Source: Neolecta irregularis DAH-3
Lineage: Eukaryota; Ascomycota; Neolectomycetes; Neolectales; Neolectaceae
Length of the DNA stretch: 59,743 nucleotides
NCBI GenBank assembly: GCA_001929475.1
Contig: LXFE01000322.1
Coordinates: 1-59,743 of the forward strand
Direction of reading: 5' to 3'
Shown here: piece after piece, positions 30,799 to 41,408 of the stretch
How positions within the stretch are numbered: the first letter of the stretch is position 1
How the letters are laid out: each line of letters opens with the position of its first letter
Translations under genes and position numbers: made by a program
The notes under the pieces: model-generated
The model's database searches: none
What the model was told of the DNA's origin: nothing
What the model saw: only the letters and a program-made list of their open reading frames with translations

Positions 30799-31617
30799 TG
30801 GATTCAATTGACGTTTCCTTTGAACGCTATTGGAGATTGTACATCTGGTGTCTCAAGCGTGCATGGAAGAAATAAGGATACTAGAATTACCAAAAGAAAA
30901 ATTGAAAACGACAACTAATAGTAGTTCAATACGCCGGGGAGAGTGGACAGGGTATGCGGGATGGTGTAGATTGCGATGGCGGTGGCGGTTGTGGCGGTGG
31001 TGGAAGTTTAATAGATCGAAAATTCATCCATACTTCAGGATAATTATGCCATGGTCTAAAGCCAACTTTAGTAAACCAACTATATCAAATCAGTCTGATA
31101 TTCACGAAAATGAAATTGCATACCCTCGATGAGAAACCCAATCTACAAGACAACGTTCATGCCTTCTACGTACTAGTTCCTTGATCGCTTAAATAGTTAA
31201 TTGAGAATACCAAGGATGGAGATGGTTACCAGCACATATCAAGCCTAGTCCCACGTTATGTTTTCGATGGTCAGGGTGGATACAAATACAAACGATTTCA
31301 CCCATGGTTCACTGGTCAAAAATCAATCTTTATAAACAAATAAAAAAAACCATTCAAACTAATCGCTGTTGGCCAATGGATATAGTCTGCAACAAACCAA
31401 GGCGGGAGGACATGCCTGGGGCTGGAGTCTGGCGGCGACCACGGTTCTGAAGGCCGGTCAGCTCTGGATAATCTTTCCCTAACCCTGATGTTGGTGGTGA
31501 GGTGTGGTTTCTGATGTCCCTGATCCTGGTGTCCTGATCTTCATCCTGATACCTGATCCTGATGTCCTGATCTTCATCCTGATACCCTACCCTGATCCTG
31601 ATATTGACCTCGCGGAC
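30799..31617. other. Intergenic region with CCTGAT minisatellite
   Basis: About 820 bp between LOC1 and CENP-I. A Trp/Arg-rich frame at 30830-31132 comes from a GGTGGCGGT-like simple repeat and is not a credible gene. The right part (31515-31610) holds a tandem CCTGAT-based repeat, listed separately. Confidence 0.45.
31519..31610. repeat. CCTGAT-based tandem repeat before CENP-I
   Basis: Direct repeats built from the hexamer CCTGAT. Higher-order copies begin at 31519, 31552 and 31591 (periods 33 and 39), the second copy being near identical to the first. The array ends about 10 bases before the CENP-I ATG. Read on the plus strand it is open and in frame with CENP-I from 31504, giving a PDPDVLIFILIPD-type repeat. 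Confidence 0.8.
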
Positions 31618-34099
31618 ATGTCGCTCGACAATGAGCTCGACAATGCGCTCCACCAACTCGTCCTCTGTGCCGCTGCCCCCTTGCAAAACCCAGCCCAGCT
31701 GCACTCCACTATCGACCAAATTGCGGCTGTTGCGCTTGACCGCGGCGTCTCGTTGGTGTTTCTCTCCGCGGTCATCGCCATTCTCACCGACTCTCACTCG
31801 TTCGATCCCGCGTCTGTTGCGCGCATTCTCGCCCTGCTGCTGCCCCGCTCGGCCGTCGCGCCCCGCGTCCTCGTGGAGATATGCGCGGCGCTCGGAAAAG
31901 GCCCCCGCAGAGCGCCCTTCGCCACCCAGGCTATTTGATTCTCGCGTTTGTTGCTAATTTGTAGCCTGCCCTGCTGAAATACGCAGTCATGGTCTACCCC
32001 CTGATCGAGGACCACGCACAGGCTGACCTCTGCTACAACATCCTCTTCCACTTTCTCGACTACGTCACCCTGCGGTACCTCCTCCTGCTGCCTATACTAA
32101 CTGCAGCACCCACATCTGTCACTTGCTCCATCTCATGACTCGCCGCCATCACGTAAAACTGCATCGCATACGCAAACTGTACAGTCCCCTGGGCACATCT
32201 CCTGATATGCAGCCAGGAACTCCAGGAATTCGCAGTTTTGGATCGTCCTCTCAATGCCTTGTTTGCCCTCTACAAAGAATACTACCCAGACCTCATCCTC
32301 CTTCGCATCTCCCGCTCAAAATCAACAATATTCACGGTACATTCCCCTTCTCACTCACCCTAATCCCCAGCATCCAGATCCAGAATGGCTGAAAAGAGCT
32401 CAAGCAATCATCCAACGCGAATCGCGCACTTTGTCCTCGGATTATACCATACAGCTCAACCCTACCCATCCCAAAGAATTCAAAGTCCCCCTTGCTACTA
32501 CATTTAGAGCCACACCCGTACTTTTAAAACAACTCTCGTTTTCTATCTAACCCACAGCAATCAATCACCGTCAAAGATATTCGCAGCGTTGCCGATTTTG
32601 TAAAATATATTGATCTGGTTGAATTACCTAGTCAACTCGTCTCCATCCTGCAAAATAAACTAGTACAGCAAATTATACTACATCGTGAATCTGGTACTTT
32701 TCTTTTCATTTTCTCTTCTTACGAATAGATAAACGAGACGCTATGGTTCGTCTTAAACATTGGATTCAATCATTTTTATATGATGAAATCGTGGATAAAT
32801 ATGAAGTTGAGGACTTTCTAATTAAATTGAACAATACCTGCGAGATCTTTGGCGTACATTTTCCTCCTTGATGGACTACCCTAATCATCAGGAATTATTA
32901 CCCGGCGTACAAGAATGGCTTTATTCATTTGCAAGTTCATGGACAGGCGAGATTTTTGTAGAGCAGATTTTTGGACTGGTGAGATTTATTCTCCCTATGG
33001 ATTTACATGGTATTCTTACTATTTTATTGCTGCTGAATTTTAGCTTTTAAGAAAAAAGTGCTTGAGCCATTTGATACTTTATTCATTAAACTCGCGCCCC
33101 ACTCTCAAATTCTCTGTTTAAAATCATTTGGAAGACTTGTTTATCAATGGAGTCTCCGTATTCAAAATGGAGATCAACCGCTTTTGTCCAGCTTTCCTCC
33201 CGACACCCAACTAGAAAAACCCTCGGGAATCCGCGATATTCTGTCAGAAACGGTAAATCACGTCGATCGATGGGCTGTTTATGCATTACAAGTATCCATT
33301 TCCTAAATCAATTATCATCCGGTTAATAATTTAGAAATACCCGTATAATCTTGTTTTACATGATGCTATTTGTAAATTTTACGAAAATTTAGTCGTTCTT
33401 TATATTGAACATCCGACGTTGGAAATTTGTATACCACATTATTTTATCGTTTATCGGTTATTTTTTTCAGAGAACGTATTTTCACTTTCGAGAATCACTG
33501 GAATTATATCACTGTACTACTTCCCCTATTGTCCCATTTTTAAAAAGTCTAGGTATAAAACTGCCTTTGAGAAGGTTGATGAGCGGGCTAGAGAGTCTAG
33601 GGACTTTGTGAATTATTTTAATTCTTATGTTATGGATTTATGCAATTTGCTCTGGCGTAACCGGGCGTTTAATTCACAGGATTCGAATGCTCGAGGTTGT
33701 TTTATTTCAGAGTATCTCCCCCTTGTCTCTTAAAAAAGGTTCTGATGAAAAAGGGAGGCTAAATCCGTTTTGCAGTTCGCTTCAGAAAGAACAAATGATA
33801 ATTTATCGAGTCTGTTCTCAGTGACTCATGGATCCTCGACAACTTTATTCGCATCACAATTACTCGAATCTGAAATTCAAAATGACATGATATTCAACTT
33901 GGGTCCCGCGTCCATTGTTTCCCTGAGAGAACTTGCAGAAGCAGGGGGACCATCTATTTCCTATGCCGACTTTCGAATTCGTTTGTTGGTGTATTTGAAA
34001 GAGGTTGGAGCTACTGGATTATGCGATTTCTTGTATCGTTCTATGCAGAGTCTTCAAAAGTCTCAGACGACACAGTTGGCGATGAATAATTGGTATTAG
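31618..34099 (+). CDS. MIS6: Centromere protein CENP-I / Mis6
   Basis: Inner kinetochore (CCAN) protein needed for chromosome segregation and, in fission yeast, for loading of the centromeric H3. It is split over several frames by short introns. Seen: N-terminal helical repeats (STIDQIAAVALDRGVSLVFL, then ALLKYAVMVYPLIEDHAQAD), LHLMTRRHHVKLHRIRKLY, the conserved THPDPEWLKRAQAIIQRES near 32390, KEFKVPLATTFRATPVLLKQ, GVQEWLYSFASSWTGE, and a C-terminus with FRIRLLVYLKEVGATGLCDF. Order and motifs match the Mis6 family. I chose MSLDNELDNALHQL (31618) because the frame upstream is only the minisatellite. About seven or eight introns are implied and not all were fixed. Confidence 0.82.
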
Positions 34100-34642
34100 A
34101 AAGTATGCGCTGTAGTATGATTTGATGTACATTAGAATAATTTGTAACAATGCGATTAAAACAAATGCGATTAAACTCCAACTAAAATGATGCGTCTGAA
34201 ATGACGTCTAGTCTCCTTGAACATAATATTTAGCTTTTGAAGCAATATAGCGGAGATGATCAGGTAGATAAGCGTAGGCAGTATAAATGATCCAGCTGAA
34301 CAGTAACACAAATATCGAGTCTAGAAAGGTAAGAATGAGACGCCAAAGTATCCGCGCGCATACTGATTATCAAGACTTCGGTGGTGGTCAACATGTACGT
34401 CCCATAGGTTACGGACACTTGGTAGTATTTGCGTTTGAGGAATTTATTCAGTGGTGATATTAGAAACATTGGACAAGGTAGGTGTTGGTCTATGCGCGAT
34501 GTCGAGAAAATTCGCCTTATCGATGAGAATGCAACATTTACAATTTATTCATCGATAAAAGAACTGGTGGATATATTCATAAATAAAAGTTGAACACTGA
34601 TTAAAAACTGGTTTGTTGGACGGGTCAGTGTATGTGTCCTAA
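34100..34642. other. Intergenic region CENP-I / RSO55
   Basis: 543 bp with no supported gene. The last 150 bp, the RSO55 promoter with its 'ATAAATAAAAGT' stretch, has a recognisable diverged copy near 38560-38640, in front of the RSO55-derived pseudogene. Confidence 0.45.
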
Positions 34643-35119
34643 ATGTACATCTTACAAAACTACAACCGGCTCTCTTCAACTATCCTTTTTATTCGCAACG
34701 CTATACGAACACATTCTTCCCGACCGCTGCCACTGCCTAAAATAATTGAATCTGAACTCGAAGAAAAGTTTATCAGAGGGACCGGACCAGGCGGTCAAAA
34801 GATCAACAAGACTTCTATTTGCGTCCAGTTACGTCATATTCCCACTGGAATTACTGTCAAATGTCAGGATAGCAGATACAGAGAACTCAATCGACATGTT
34901 GCGCGCAAAAACCTGCAAAAGAAATTAGATGTTTTAGAAAACGGGGATAATAGTCGGGCGGCGAGAAAATTTGCTAAAGTACGAGAGAAGAAAAAGAATA
35001 GAGAAAAAAAGGCCAAGAAGAAGTATGGACATAAAAACGATGATCGGGTTGAGTGTAGTGGCCCTGTGGATACGAAAAGTCAGTTGGTAATGTTAGCGGA
35101 AGGAAATACTGCAACATGA
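34643..35119 (+). CDS. RSO55: Mitochondrial ribosome-rescue factor (RSO55/MTRFR-like)
   Basis: A codon-independent class I release-factor-like protein, expected to free stalled mitochondrial ribosomes by peptidyl-tRNA hydrolysis. One exon, 158 residues. The N-terminus ([26 protein letters not shown]) is Arg/Ser-rich without acidic residues, fitting a mitochondrial presequence. The catalytic region reads [19 protein letters not shown], with an intact GGQ. There is no codon-recognition domain. The C-terminus is Lys/Arg-rich ([16 protein letters not shown]), as needed to enter the ribosomal mRNA channel. It matches the yeast Rso55/Pth4 and human C12orf65 (MTRFR) group. Two decayed partial copies lie downstream. 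Confidence 0.88.
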   Translation: MYILQNYNRLSSTILFIRNAIRTHSSRPLPLPKIIESELEEKFIRGTGPGGQKINKTSICVQLRHIPTGITVKCQDSRYRELNRHVARKNLQKKLDVLENGDNSRAARKFAKVREKKKNREKKAKKKYGHKNDDRVECSGPVDTKSQLVMLAEGNTAT

Positions 35120-35265
35120 TTCGATGAGTTGGTGTTATAAGACCAAGCTTTATTTTCGCGTCATCCGACACTGCAATCTTCGGATAATTGGCGTTATCGG
35201 AGGAAGCTTTAAGATTTATTTCGCGTCATCCGAGATGACACTGCAGCGTGATTCAAATAGTAGTC
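35120..35265. repeat. Local direct duplication behind RSO55
   Basis: A segment around AGCTTTATTTTCGCGTCATC is present twice (about 35150 and 35210), each followed by CACTGCA. The motif GTTATCGGAGG(G)AA also recurs near 36330 and, as variants, near 39100 and 39180. This is the common 3' flank of the RSO55 copies. Confidence 0.6.
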
Positions 35266-35274
35266 CTATGGGAG

Positions 35275-35545
35275 GGATACCATTTGTGGGAACTCGATTC
35301 TACCCTACCGTACCCTGTCCCGCCAGCTCACCACCGCCACCGCCCAATTGTCCGGAGGATCACAGGGAGCAGCAAGTCCCATTCTGGCCTATCACAGGCA
35401 TCGCCACCAGGCAAGTCAATAAGGAGTCGAACAGGCAGATGACGGTAGCAAGCACATGTGCCGAGGCTGTATATAAGTAGTGTCTAGCCGGACTAGCTGA
35501 CTAGACTTAAACCCGATATCCAATATACGTAGTTGGGTCATCAAT
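35275..35545. repeat. LTR-like repeat copy 1
   Basis: Shares with copies 2 and 3 the order: TGTGGGAACTCG-like start, C-rich stretch, ATCACAGGCATCGCCACC, TATATAAGTAG, then a TCTAGCC-GACTAG-TAGACTT block. A TATA box followed by a conserved short transcript start is typical of retrotransposon LTRs. No coding domain lies beside it. The right part seems cut by the RSO55 fragment. Confidence 0.55.
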
Positions 35546-35554
35546 ATAAGCTCG

Positions 35555-35880
35555 TTTGAAGTTGGTAATACTACGGCTCAGACATTTTCTCATTATTCTA
35601 TTAGAAAGGGTATGCGCGCATTGTTCCTTGCCCCTTGCCCTGCCTAAAATAATTGAATTCGAACTCGGAGAAAAGTTTATTGATGGGACCGCGCTAGGCC
35701 CAAAACCCATTGATGTCATATTACCACGGGAATTACGATCAATGCCAGGATAGCCTATACCGTGAACCCAATCGAGATATTCTACAAAAGAAGATATGGC
35801 ACTGAGAGAAAAGTCCGGGAAACTATGGACCGACAAACAATGAGCAGGTTGACTGTAATGTCCCTGTCAACACGGCAAGT
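35555..35880 (+). pseudogene. Decayed RSO55 fragment with TDP1-derived 5' end
   Basis: The segment CTGCCTAAAATAATTGAAT and the following bases encode LPKIIEFELGEKFIDGT, clearly RSO55-derived ([17 protein letters not shown]), but the GGQ loop is lost (GPKP) and the frame ends soon after. The piece directly before it (AATACTACGGCTCAGACAT, near 35568-35586) is instead the same as a stretch of exon 1 of the TDP1-like copy A (near 36555). So the fragment is a chimera of both genes. Confidence 0.65.
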
Positions 35881-35884
35881 CAGC

Positions 35885-36250
35885 TGACGTGCCACTGGAG
35901 GGAACCACTCCACGTAATTCGAACAGCTTTGGGGACTCGAGGGTAGACCCGCTAAAACAAGAACCACCCACACGCCACCACCACCACCAAACCGGGGGAT
36001 GTAACGGAGGGGATTATGACGCAGAGCAGCAAGCATCACTGCCAGGCACATTATGGGCAATCACAGGCGTTGCCACCTAGTACATAAGTGGGGAGGTAGA
36101 TTACGGTAGATATAAGTAGCGTCTAGCCTGACTAACAAACTAGACTTTAACCTGAGATATAATCCGAGTAGTTACTTTTACTTCAAGTAATTACACCTGC
36201 GCGTCTATCAACCCTAAGTCCAAAGAAGCATCAAACCCAAGTTTGTGTAA
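35885..36250. repeat. LTR-like repeat copy 2
   Basis: Second copy of the element: GGGGACTCGAGGGTAGACC start, CCACCACCACC tract, AATCACAGGCGTTGCCACC, GATATAAGTAGCGTCTAGCC, then TATCAACCCTAAGTCCAAA and AACCCAAGTTTGTGTAACA. It lies directly before TDP1-like copy A. Target-site duplications were not evident. Confidence 0.55.
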
Positions 36251-36454
36251 CAAGCTGGTTTATCTGATGGTGCTTTATGTTGTTCCTGGTATACGAGATA
36301 TCGCTGCAACAATATTTCAAAAGTTGGTCGTGTTATCGGAGGGAAATACTGCTGCGCTATTTCAAGAGCTTTAGGTATTAGTTTTGGAAACCCCTTCGAC
36401 TAATTTTTGGGCTGATATACTGCGCGTTAAGATTTTACCCCTGGCTTGCAATTC

Positions 36455-38334
36455 ATGTCTGATATTGATCTTTCTGTCGAAGCCGCAAGGCCAACGATGC
36501 CTTTATCAAAGCCCGGAAAACTCATCGAGAAAAAAAGCACGGATGAAGATGCTAATACTACGGCTCAGACATATCAGGATTATCAAACTAAAGAAGCAAA
36601 GATAGGGAACGAAGATGTTACTATGCTGGACTGCACAAATGTAATGCCTACGAAGAACATTGAGAAGTCGCCCAAAAGATTGATTCAAAATCAAGGCAAG
36701 AAACGAAAAGAGAAGACTTCAATTAAAGGCCAAAATTTCAAGAAAACAAAACTAGGCGTCAAAAATGATGCAGATTGTAACGCTGTTACCCTGTCAATTC
36801 CAACTGCGACAAACATACTGTATCCGGATGGGGTGGTCAAATTAACGTGGGTTAATGGGTATACGAAGACAGACGATCATATTACTCTCGAAGAAATTGT
36901 ACAGAAAGATTCGCTCAAGGGCGCAGTTATCAGCGCAATGTTGTTTGATTTCACTTGGCTATCTGCGCAGTTCAATCATGGACAACATCCAGTCGTAGTA
37001 ATATGTCCCGCAATATGTAAAAGTAGTGCTCTTACATTTGTCAAGACTATAGCGGGATTTGGGTCAAATGTATCTAAAAGAGTACGAGGAAAACTGATGA
37101 CTGCTTCACGGGTAGTTTCTCCGCGTGGAGCATGTATGCATTCAAAGTTACAGGTATCACCATGGTTTGAAAGTGTATTTTGTTATCATCTAGTTATTAT
37201 TCCATTCCGAACATCTCCGAGTTGTAATATCAACGGCTAATATGAGGCTACATGACTGGGGCGAAACTGGCTCAACCGAAAATGTGTGTCGCCCTGAGTA
37301 TTCGTATATTCTTATTTATAGATAGTCTTCATTCAAGATTTTCCTCTAACCACCGAACAAAAGTCGAATGAACTGCCCATTTTTGCTCAAGACTTGCAAC
37401 GCTTCTGCACGTTTCAAAATGTCCCCAAAGACGTCGTGAATAAACTTGTAAGCTACAATTATTCCAAGGCCAAGGTTGGCCTCGTCTTTTCAATAGCTGG
37501 AGAACATGCTGGAAACACAATGGATATGGATAATGAAGTTATGAAAAGTTCTGGATATCCGATGCTCGCAAGAGTCGTTCGACAACTCGGGCTAAGGACC
37601 GATACAGTGGAGATTGAGTACACTGTATACATCCTCTTGTCTTATTCTGACAATTAGACATCCTCTATCGGCGTATTATATGAAACTTTTATTGTTAGGC
37701 TATATAACGCTGCTTGCGGGGAAGCTCCTACTGGACGATCCATTAATGTAGATGTGGCCAATTGGAGTCAAGTTTGTCAAAGATTCCAAGTTTATTACCC
37801 ACCACAAAGCACTGTCGATAAAACTCGAGGGGCCTCCTCGGTAAACCTCGGCAACCATCTTGTAACTCATGATTGCAGAATGTGAGGAAACTCAGAATCA
37901 TACCAGATCTTAAGAAAATTCGCAAGATACCTTTCGATATGATAAGATATTGTCTCAGCAAAAGAGAAGGTTGCCGGATGCATAACAAGGTCTGCAAAAT
38001 CATTTCATGCCGCCAAATATTGATTATCAGATAATGAAAGTCATTCCGAGACAAAGTGGGCTCGCGCCCTGGCATTACATCGGATCTGCCAATCTTAGTC
38101 AAGCCGCGTGGTATTTTCACTTTAAAGTCTGTATGTATAAGCGTCAGGGGCAGGTTGCAAACGGATCCTACAGGACGGCAACATAATTTAATTTTGGAAA
38201 ACTGGGAGAGTATATTTTTCCCCTCGGTATATCCATTGATTTTAATAGTGGGCGTGGTTATTCCTGGAGACGCCATAAAAGTGCCTGATCCCGTCAAGAA
38301 ACCCGGGATTGCATACGCAGTACAAAGTCCATGA
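36455..38334 (+). CDS. TDP1-like phosphodiesterase, copy A
   Basis: Tyrosyl-DNA-phosphodiesterase family (phospholipase D fold), which removes topoisomerase-derived adducts from DNA ends. Starts MSDIDLSVEA, then a basic linker and the domain from LKWTW-like GVVKLTWVNGYTKTDDHITL. Both HxK motifs are intact: CMHSKLQ (37133-37150) and CRMHNK (37975-37989), as are IGSANLSQAAW and LHDWGETG. Eight introns at positions shared with copy C are all usable (for example 34-41 nt). The end differs: where copy C has YGTRKPWFF, copy A reads YAVQSP then TGA, so the Trp codon is a stop and the last few residues are missing. No UIM is present at the N-terminus. Probably a functional or recently disabled paralogue. 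Confidence 0.72.
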
Positions 38335-38640
38335 TATTTTTGAGATTGCCGTTGGAGGATTCATGGTGGCCTTTAACTTATTTTTTGGGGTTGCCATATG
38401 TATCATGATTCATTAATAATAGTTCTGTAAAAAACGACGGGGTGGTTGCTCAAGTGTAGTCATGTACATATAGTTGGCTCCTTGAGCGATCTACATTGCG
38501 ATTTTGCGAGCGAAACTCGTTTGTAACGTACAACTTTACGATAAACGCGCAATCCATTTATTGAACGAAGGAAGTATATATAAACAAGATTTGTATAAAT
38601 AAAAGTGAAACTCGTATTAAAAAAAAGCCGGTTTGATAGA
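38335..38640. other. Intergenic join between TDP1-A and RSO55 relic
   Basis: The 3' flank of copy A resembles the 3' flank of copy B (41142-41230). Next, 38490-38570 (GCGATTTTGCGAGCGAAACT, TTGTAACGTAC) matches the region in front of copy C (41865-41935), so a TDP1 promoter remnant precedes the RSO55 relic. Confidence 0.55.
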
Positions 38641-39085
38641 AAGTGTGTTTACCATGAATGTTTATCCTACAAGTCTTACCCGACTATCATTTTCGTGATT
38701 CTATTCCTAGGAGTATACAAAATATTATTCCCAGTCCCTTCCAATGTCTAAAAATAATTGCATTGGGAAGAGAAGGTTATTCAGACGGGACCCGGTGGCA
38801 AAAAGACCATCACGACAATGAGAATTACAGTCAAATGCCAGTATAGCCGATACAGGGACCTCAATCAAGATGTTATACACAAAAATCTGCAAACGAAAGT
38901 GGTTGGAATGGGGGAACTGTCTGGCGGCGAGAACTTGATAAAGTACGAATGAAGAAAAGAGAATAGAGTGAGAAACGCCAAGAATGATGGACTCAAAAAC
39001 GACAAGCAGGTTGAGTGTCAAGTCCCTGTAGATACGACAAATCAGTTGGATATGTTACCGGAAGGCAATACCACAACGTGATTCG
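38640..39085 (+). pseudogene. Decayed RSO55 copy
   Basis: Full-length but broken relic of RSO55. The order of segments is kept: promoter with ATAAATAAAAGTGAA, then CCTAAAAATAATTGCATTGG (from PKIIESELE), GPGGKKTITT in place of the GGQ region (Gln changed to Lys), RITVKCQYSRYRDLNQDV, and a Lys-rich end. At least two frame changes separate these parts, and the catalytic Gln is gone, so no working protein is expected. Confidence 0.75.
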
Positions 39086-39300
39086 GATAGCTGGTGTTAT
39101 CGAAGGAAACTTTTAAGGTGTTGTTTGCGCTATCAGAGAAAACACTGCATCGATATTTTAAACAGCTGTACTTGTTATGGGAGGGAAATACTGCTGCGTG
39201 ATTTCAAGAATTTCCATGGGTTTTAGTTTTAGAAGCTTTTGGCTAATGCTTGGTCTGGTATCCTACGGCGTGTTGAGACTTTACCCCTGACTTGCAATTC

Positions 39301-41141
39301 ATGTCTAATATCATTGACCTTACTATTGAAGATGCTAATACTACGACACAGACTGCATGTCAGGAGTCGTTGCGAATCGACGCAATCCTGCCGCCTTTGA
39401 AGAGTCAAACTAAAGAATCAAAGATAGCGAGCAAAGCTGTGACGACGCTGGACCTCGCAAATGTGACAACTATTATACCTGCGAAAAACATTGGGAAGCC
39501 GCCCAAAAGATTGATTCAAAATCAAGGCCAGAAACGAACAGGAGGGGCTCTAATTGAAGGCCATAATTTCAAGAAAACGAAACTAAGTGTCAAAGATGAT
39601 GGAGATTATCATACTATCCCCCTGTCAAATCCAACTGCGTCAAACATCGAGTATATGGGGTGATCAAATTAACATTGGTTAAAGGATATACGAAAACAAA
39701 CGATCATATTACCCTGGAAGAAATTGTACAGAAAGATTCGCTAAAGGCCGCAGTTATCAGCGCAATGTCGTTTGATTTCCTGTGGTTTTCTGCTAAGTTC
39801 AATCATGGGCAACATCCAATCGAAATGATATGTCCTGAAGAACGAAAAAATGAAGCGTGCTTATTTATCAAAACGATGACTGGGTTAGAGTCAAAAGTAC
39901 CTAACGCAGAACGACCAAAACTAACGGGCCGCTTCAAATGTCATTACTCCGTCTGCACCATGTATGCATTCTACAGGTTTTACAATCATTCGAAAGTATA
40001 TTTGATACCATCTAGTTGCTATTTCATTCCGAACACCTCCGAGTTGTAATACCAACGGCTAATATGAAGTCAAAGACTTGCGACGCTTCTGCACGTTTCA
40101 AAATGTCCCCAAAGACGTCGTGAATAAACTTGTAAGCTACAATTATTCCAAGGCCACGGTTGGCCTCGTCTTTTCAATAGCTGGAGAACATGCTGGAAAC
40201 ACAATGGATATCGGTAATAAAGTTACAGAATGTTCTGGATATCCGATGCTCGCAAGAGTCGTTCGACAACTTGTTCTAACGACCGATACAGTGGATATTG
40301 AGTATACTCTATACATCCTTTTGTATTCTTCTGACAATAAGACATCTGCTATTGACTTGTTCGATGAGATCTTTATGGTTAGGTTGTATAACGCTGCTTG
40401 CGGGGGAGCTCCTACTGGAAGATCTATTAATGTGGATATGGCCGATTGGAGTCAAGTTCGTCAGAGATNNNNNNNNNNAGCTCCTACTGGAAGATCTATT
40501 AATGTGGATATGGCCGATTGGAGTCAAGTTCGTCAGAGATTTCAAGTTTATTATCCAACTAAAAAGACAATTGATCAAAGTCGAGGGGAACCTCGGTGAA
40601 GCTCGGCAATCATCTTCTAACTCAAGATGTAGAATGCTAAGGAACTCAGAATCGTGCTAAAGCGTAGCAAAACTCCCAAGATACCTTTCGATATGATACG
40701 AGATTGTCTCAGCAAAAGCGAAGGTTGTCTGATGCATAACATGGTCTGCAAAATCATTGCATGCCGCCAATTATTGATTATCTGATAATAAAAGTCACTC
40801 TGAGACAAAGTGGGCTCGCGCTTGGGCATTACATTGGATCTGTCAATCTTAGTGAAGCCGCGTGGTACTTTCACTTTAAAGTCTGTATGTATAAGCGTCA
40901 GGGGTAGGTTTCAAACGGATCCTACAGGACGGAAACAAAATGGAAACAAAATTTAATATGGAAAACTAGGAGAGTGTATCTTTTCCCCTCGATCTATCCA
41001 TTGATTTTAATAGTGGGCGTGGTTATTTCTGGAGGTGCCATAAAGGTGCCTGATCCCGTCAAGAAACCTGGGATTTCATACGGAGTACGGAATCCTTCGT
41101 ATTTTGTACTGCTTGTTGGGAGAACTCATGGTGGCGTTTAA
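39301..41141 (+). pseudogene. TDP1-like copy B, pseudogene
   Basis: Close relative of copy A (long stretches near 40080-40330 differ only at scattered bases). Starts MSNIIDLTIEDANTT, keeping a SUMO-interaction-like IIDLT. Disabling changes seen directly: a 4-nt deletion near 39657 shifts the frame; a 5-nt loss at 39970 removes the Lys of the first HxK motif; about 140 bp (the exon with DWGE and VFIQDF) are missing near 40063; the second motif reads HNM instead of HNK (AAG to ATG at 40741-40743). It also contains the assembly gap. Not expected to give an active enzyme. Confidence 0.85.
40407..40540. other. Scaffold gap flanked by an exact 62-bp duplication
   Basis: Ten N (40469-40478). The 62 bases before it (40407-40468) are the same as the 62 bases after it (40479-40540). 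Copy A has this stretch once (near 37731-37790), so the two contig ends simply overlap and were not merged. Confidence 0.95.
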
Positions 41142-41408
41142 CTTGTTTTTTCATGCCAGATGTATTTATTACTGGTTTTTTAAGAACGATTCCGTGTTTC
41201 TTAACTCTGGTCATGCACAGATTGCTGGCTCGTAATGTAAGAAATAGTACCCCTAAATATACCTTACTATTATGGAAAAAGGCTTACCGTAATATTACGG
41301 CAATTGAAATGACATCTATATGAAGTAGATAGACAGCTATACCTAGCCTAAGTTAAGTTCACTTGGGTTATATATGTCCATCCGGAAGTCTAGTTCACTT
41401 AGGCTAGG
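41142..41408. other. 3' flank of copy B
   Basis: No gene. The first 90 bp resemble the 3' flank of copy A. Near 41377-41408 the segment GGAAGTCTAGTTCACTTAGG has a near-copy at 41780-41805, on the other side of LTR-like copy 3. Confidence 0.5.

Noticed and set aside
30830..31132. 100-codon frame rich in Trp/Arg
   Set aside because: Its odd composition comes from a GGTGGCGGT-like simple repeat.
36455..38334. Calling TDP1-A a plain pseudogene because no long frame covers it
   Set aside because: All introns can be removed with correct GT-AG and phase; only the final Trp codon is changed to a stop.
38795..38806. PACE-like GGTGGCAAA next to the RSO55 relic (Rpn4 site)
   Set aside because: It lies inside decayed coding sequence (from GPGGxK), so it is a chance match.
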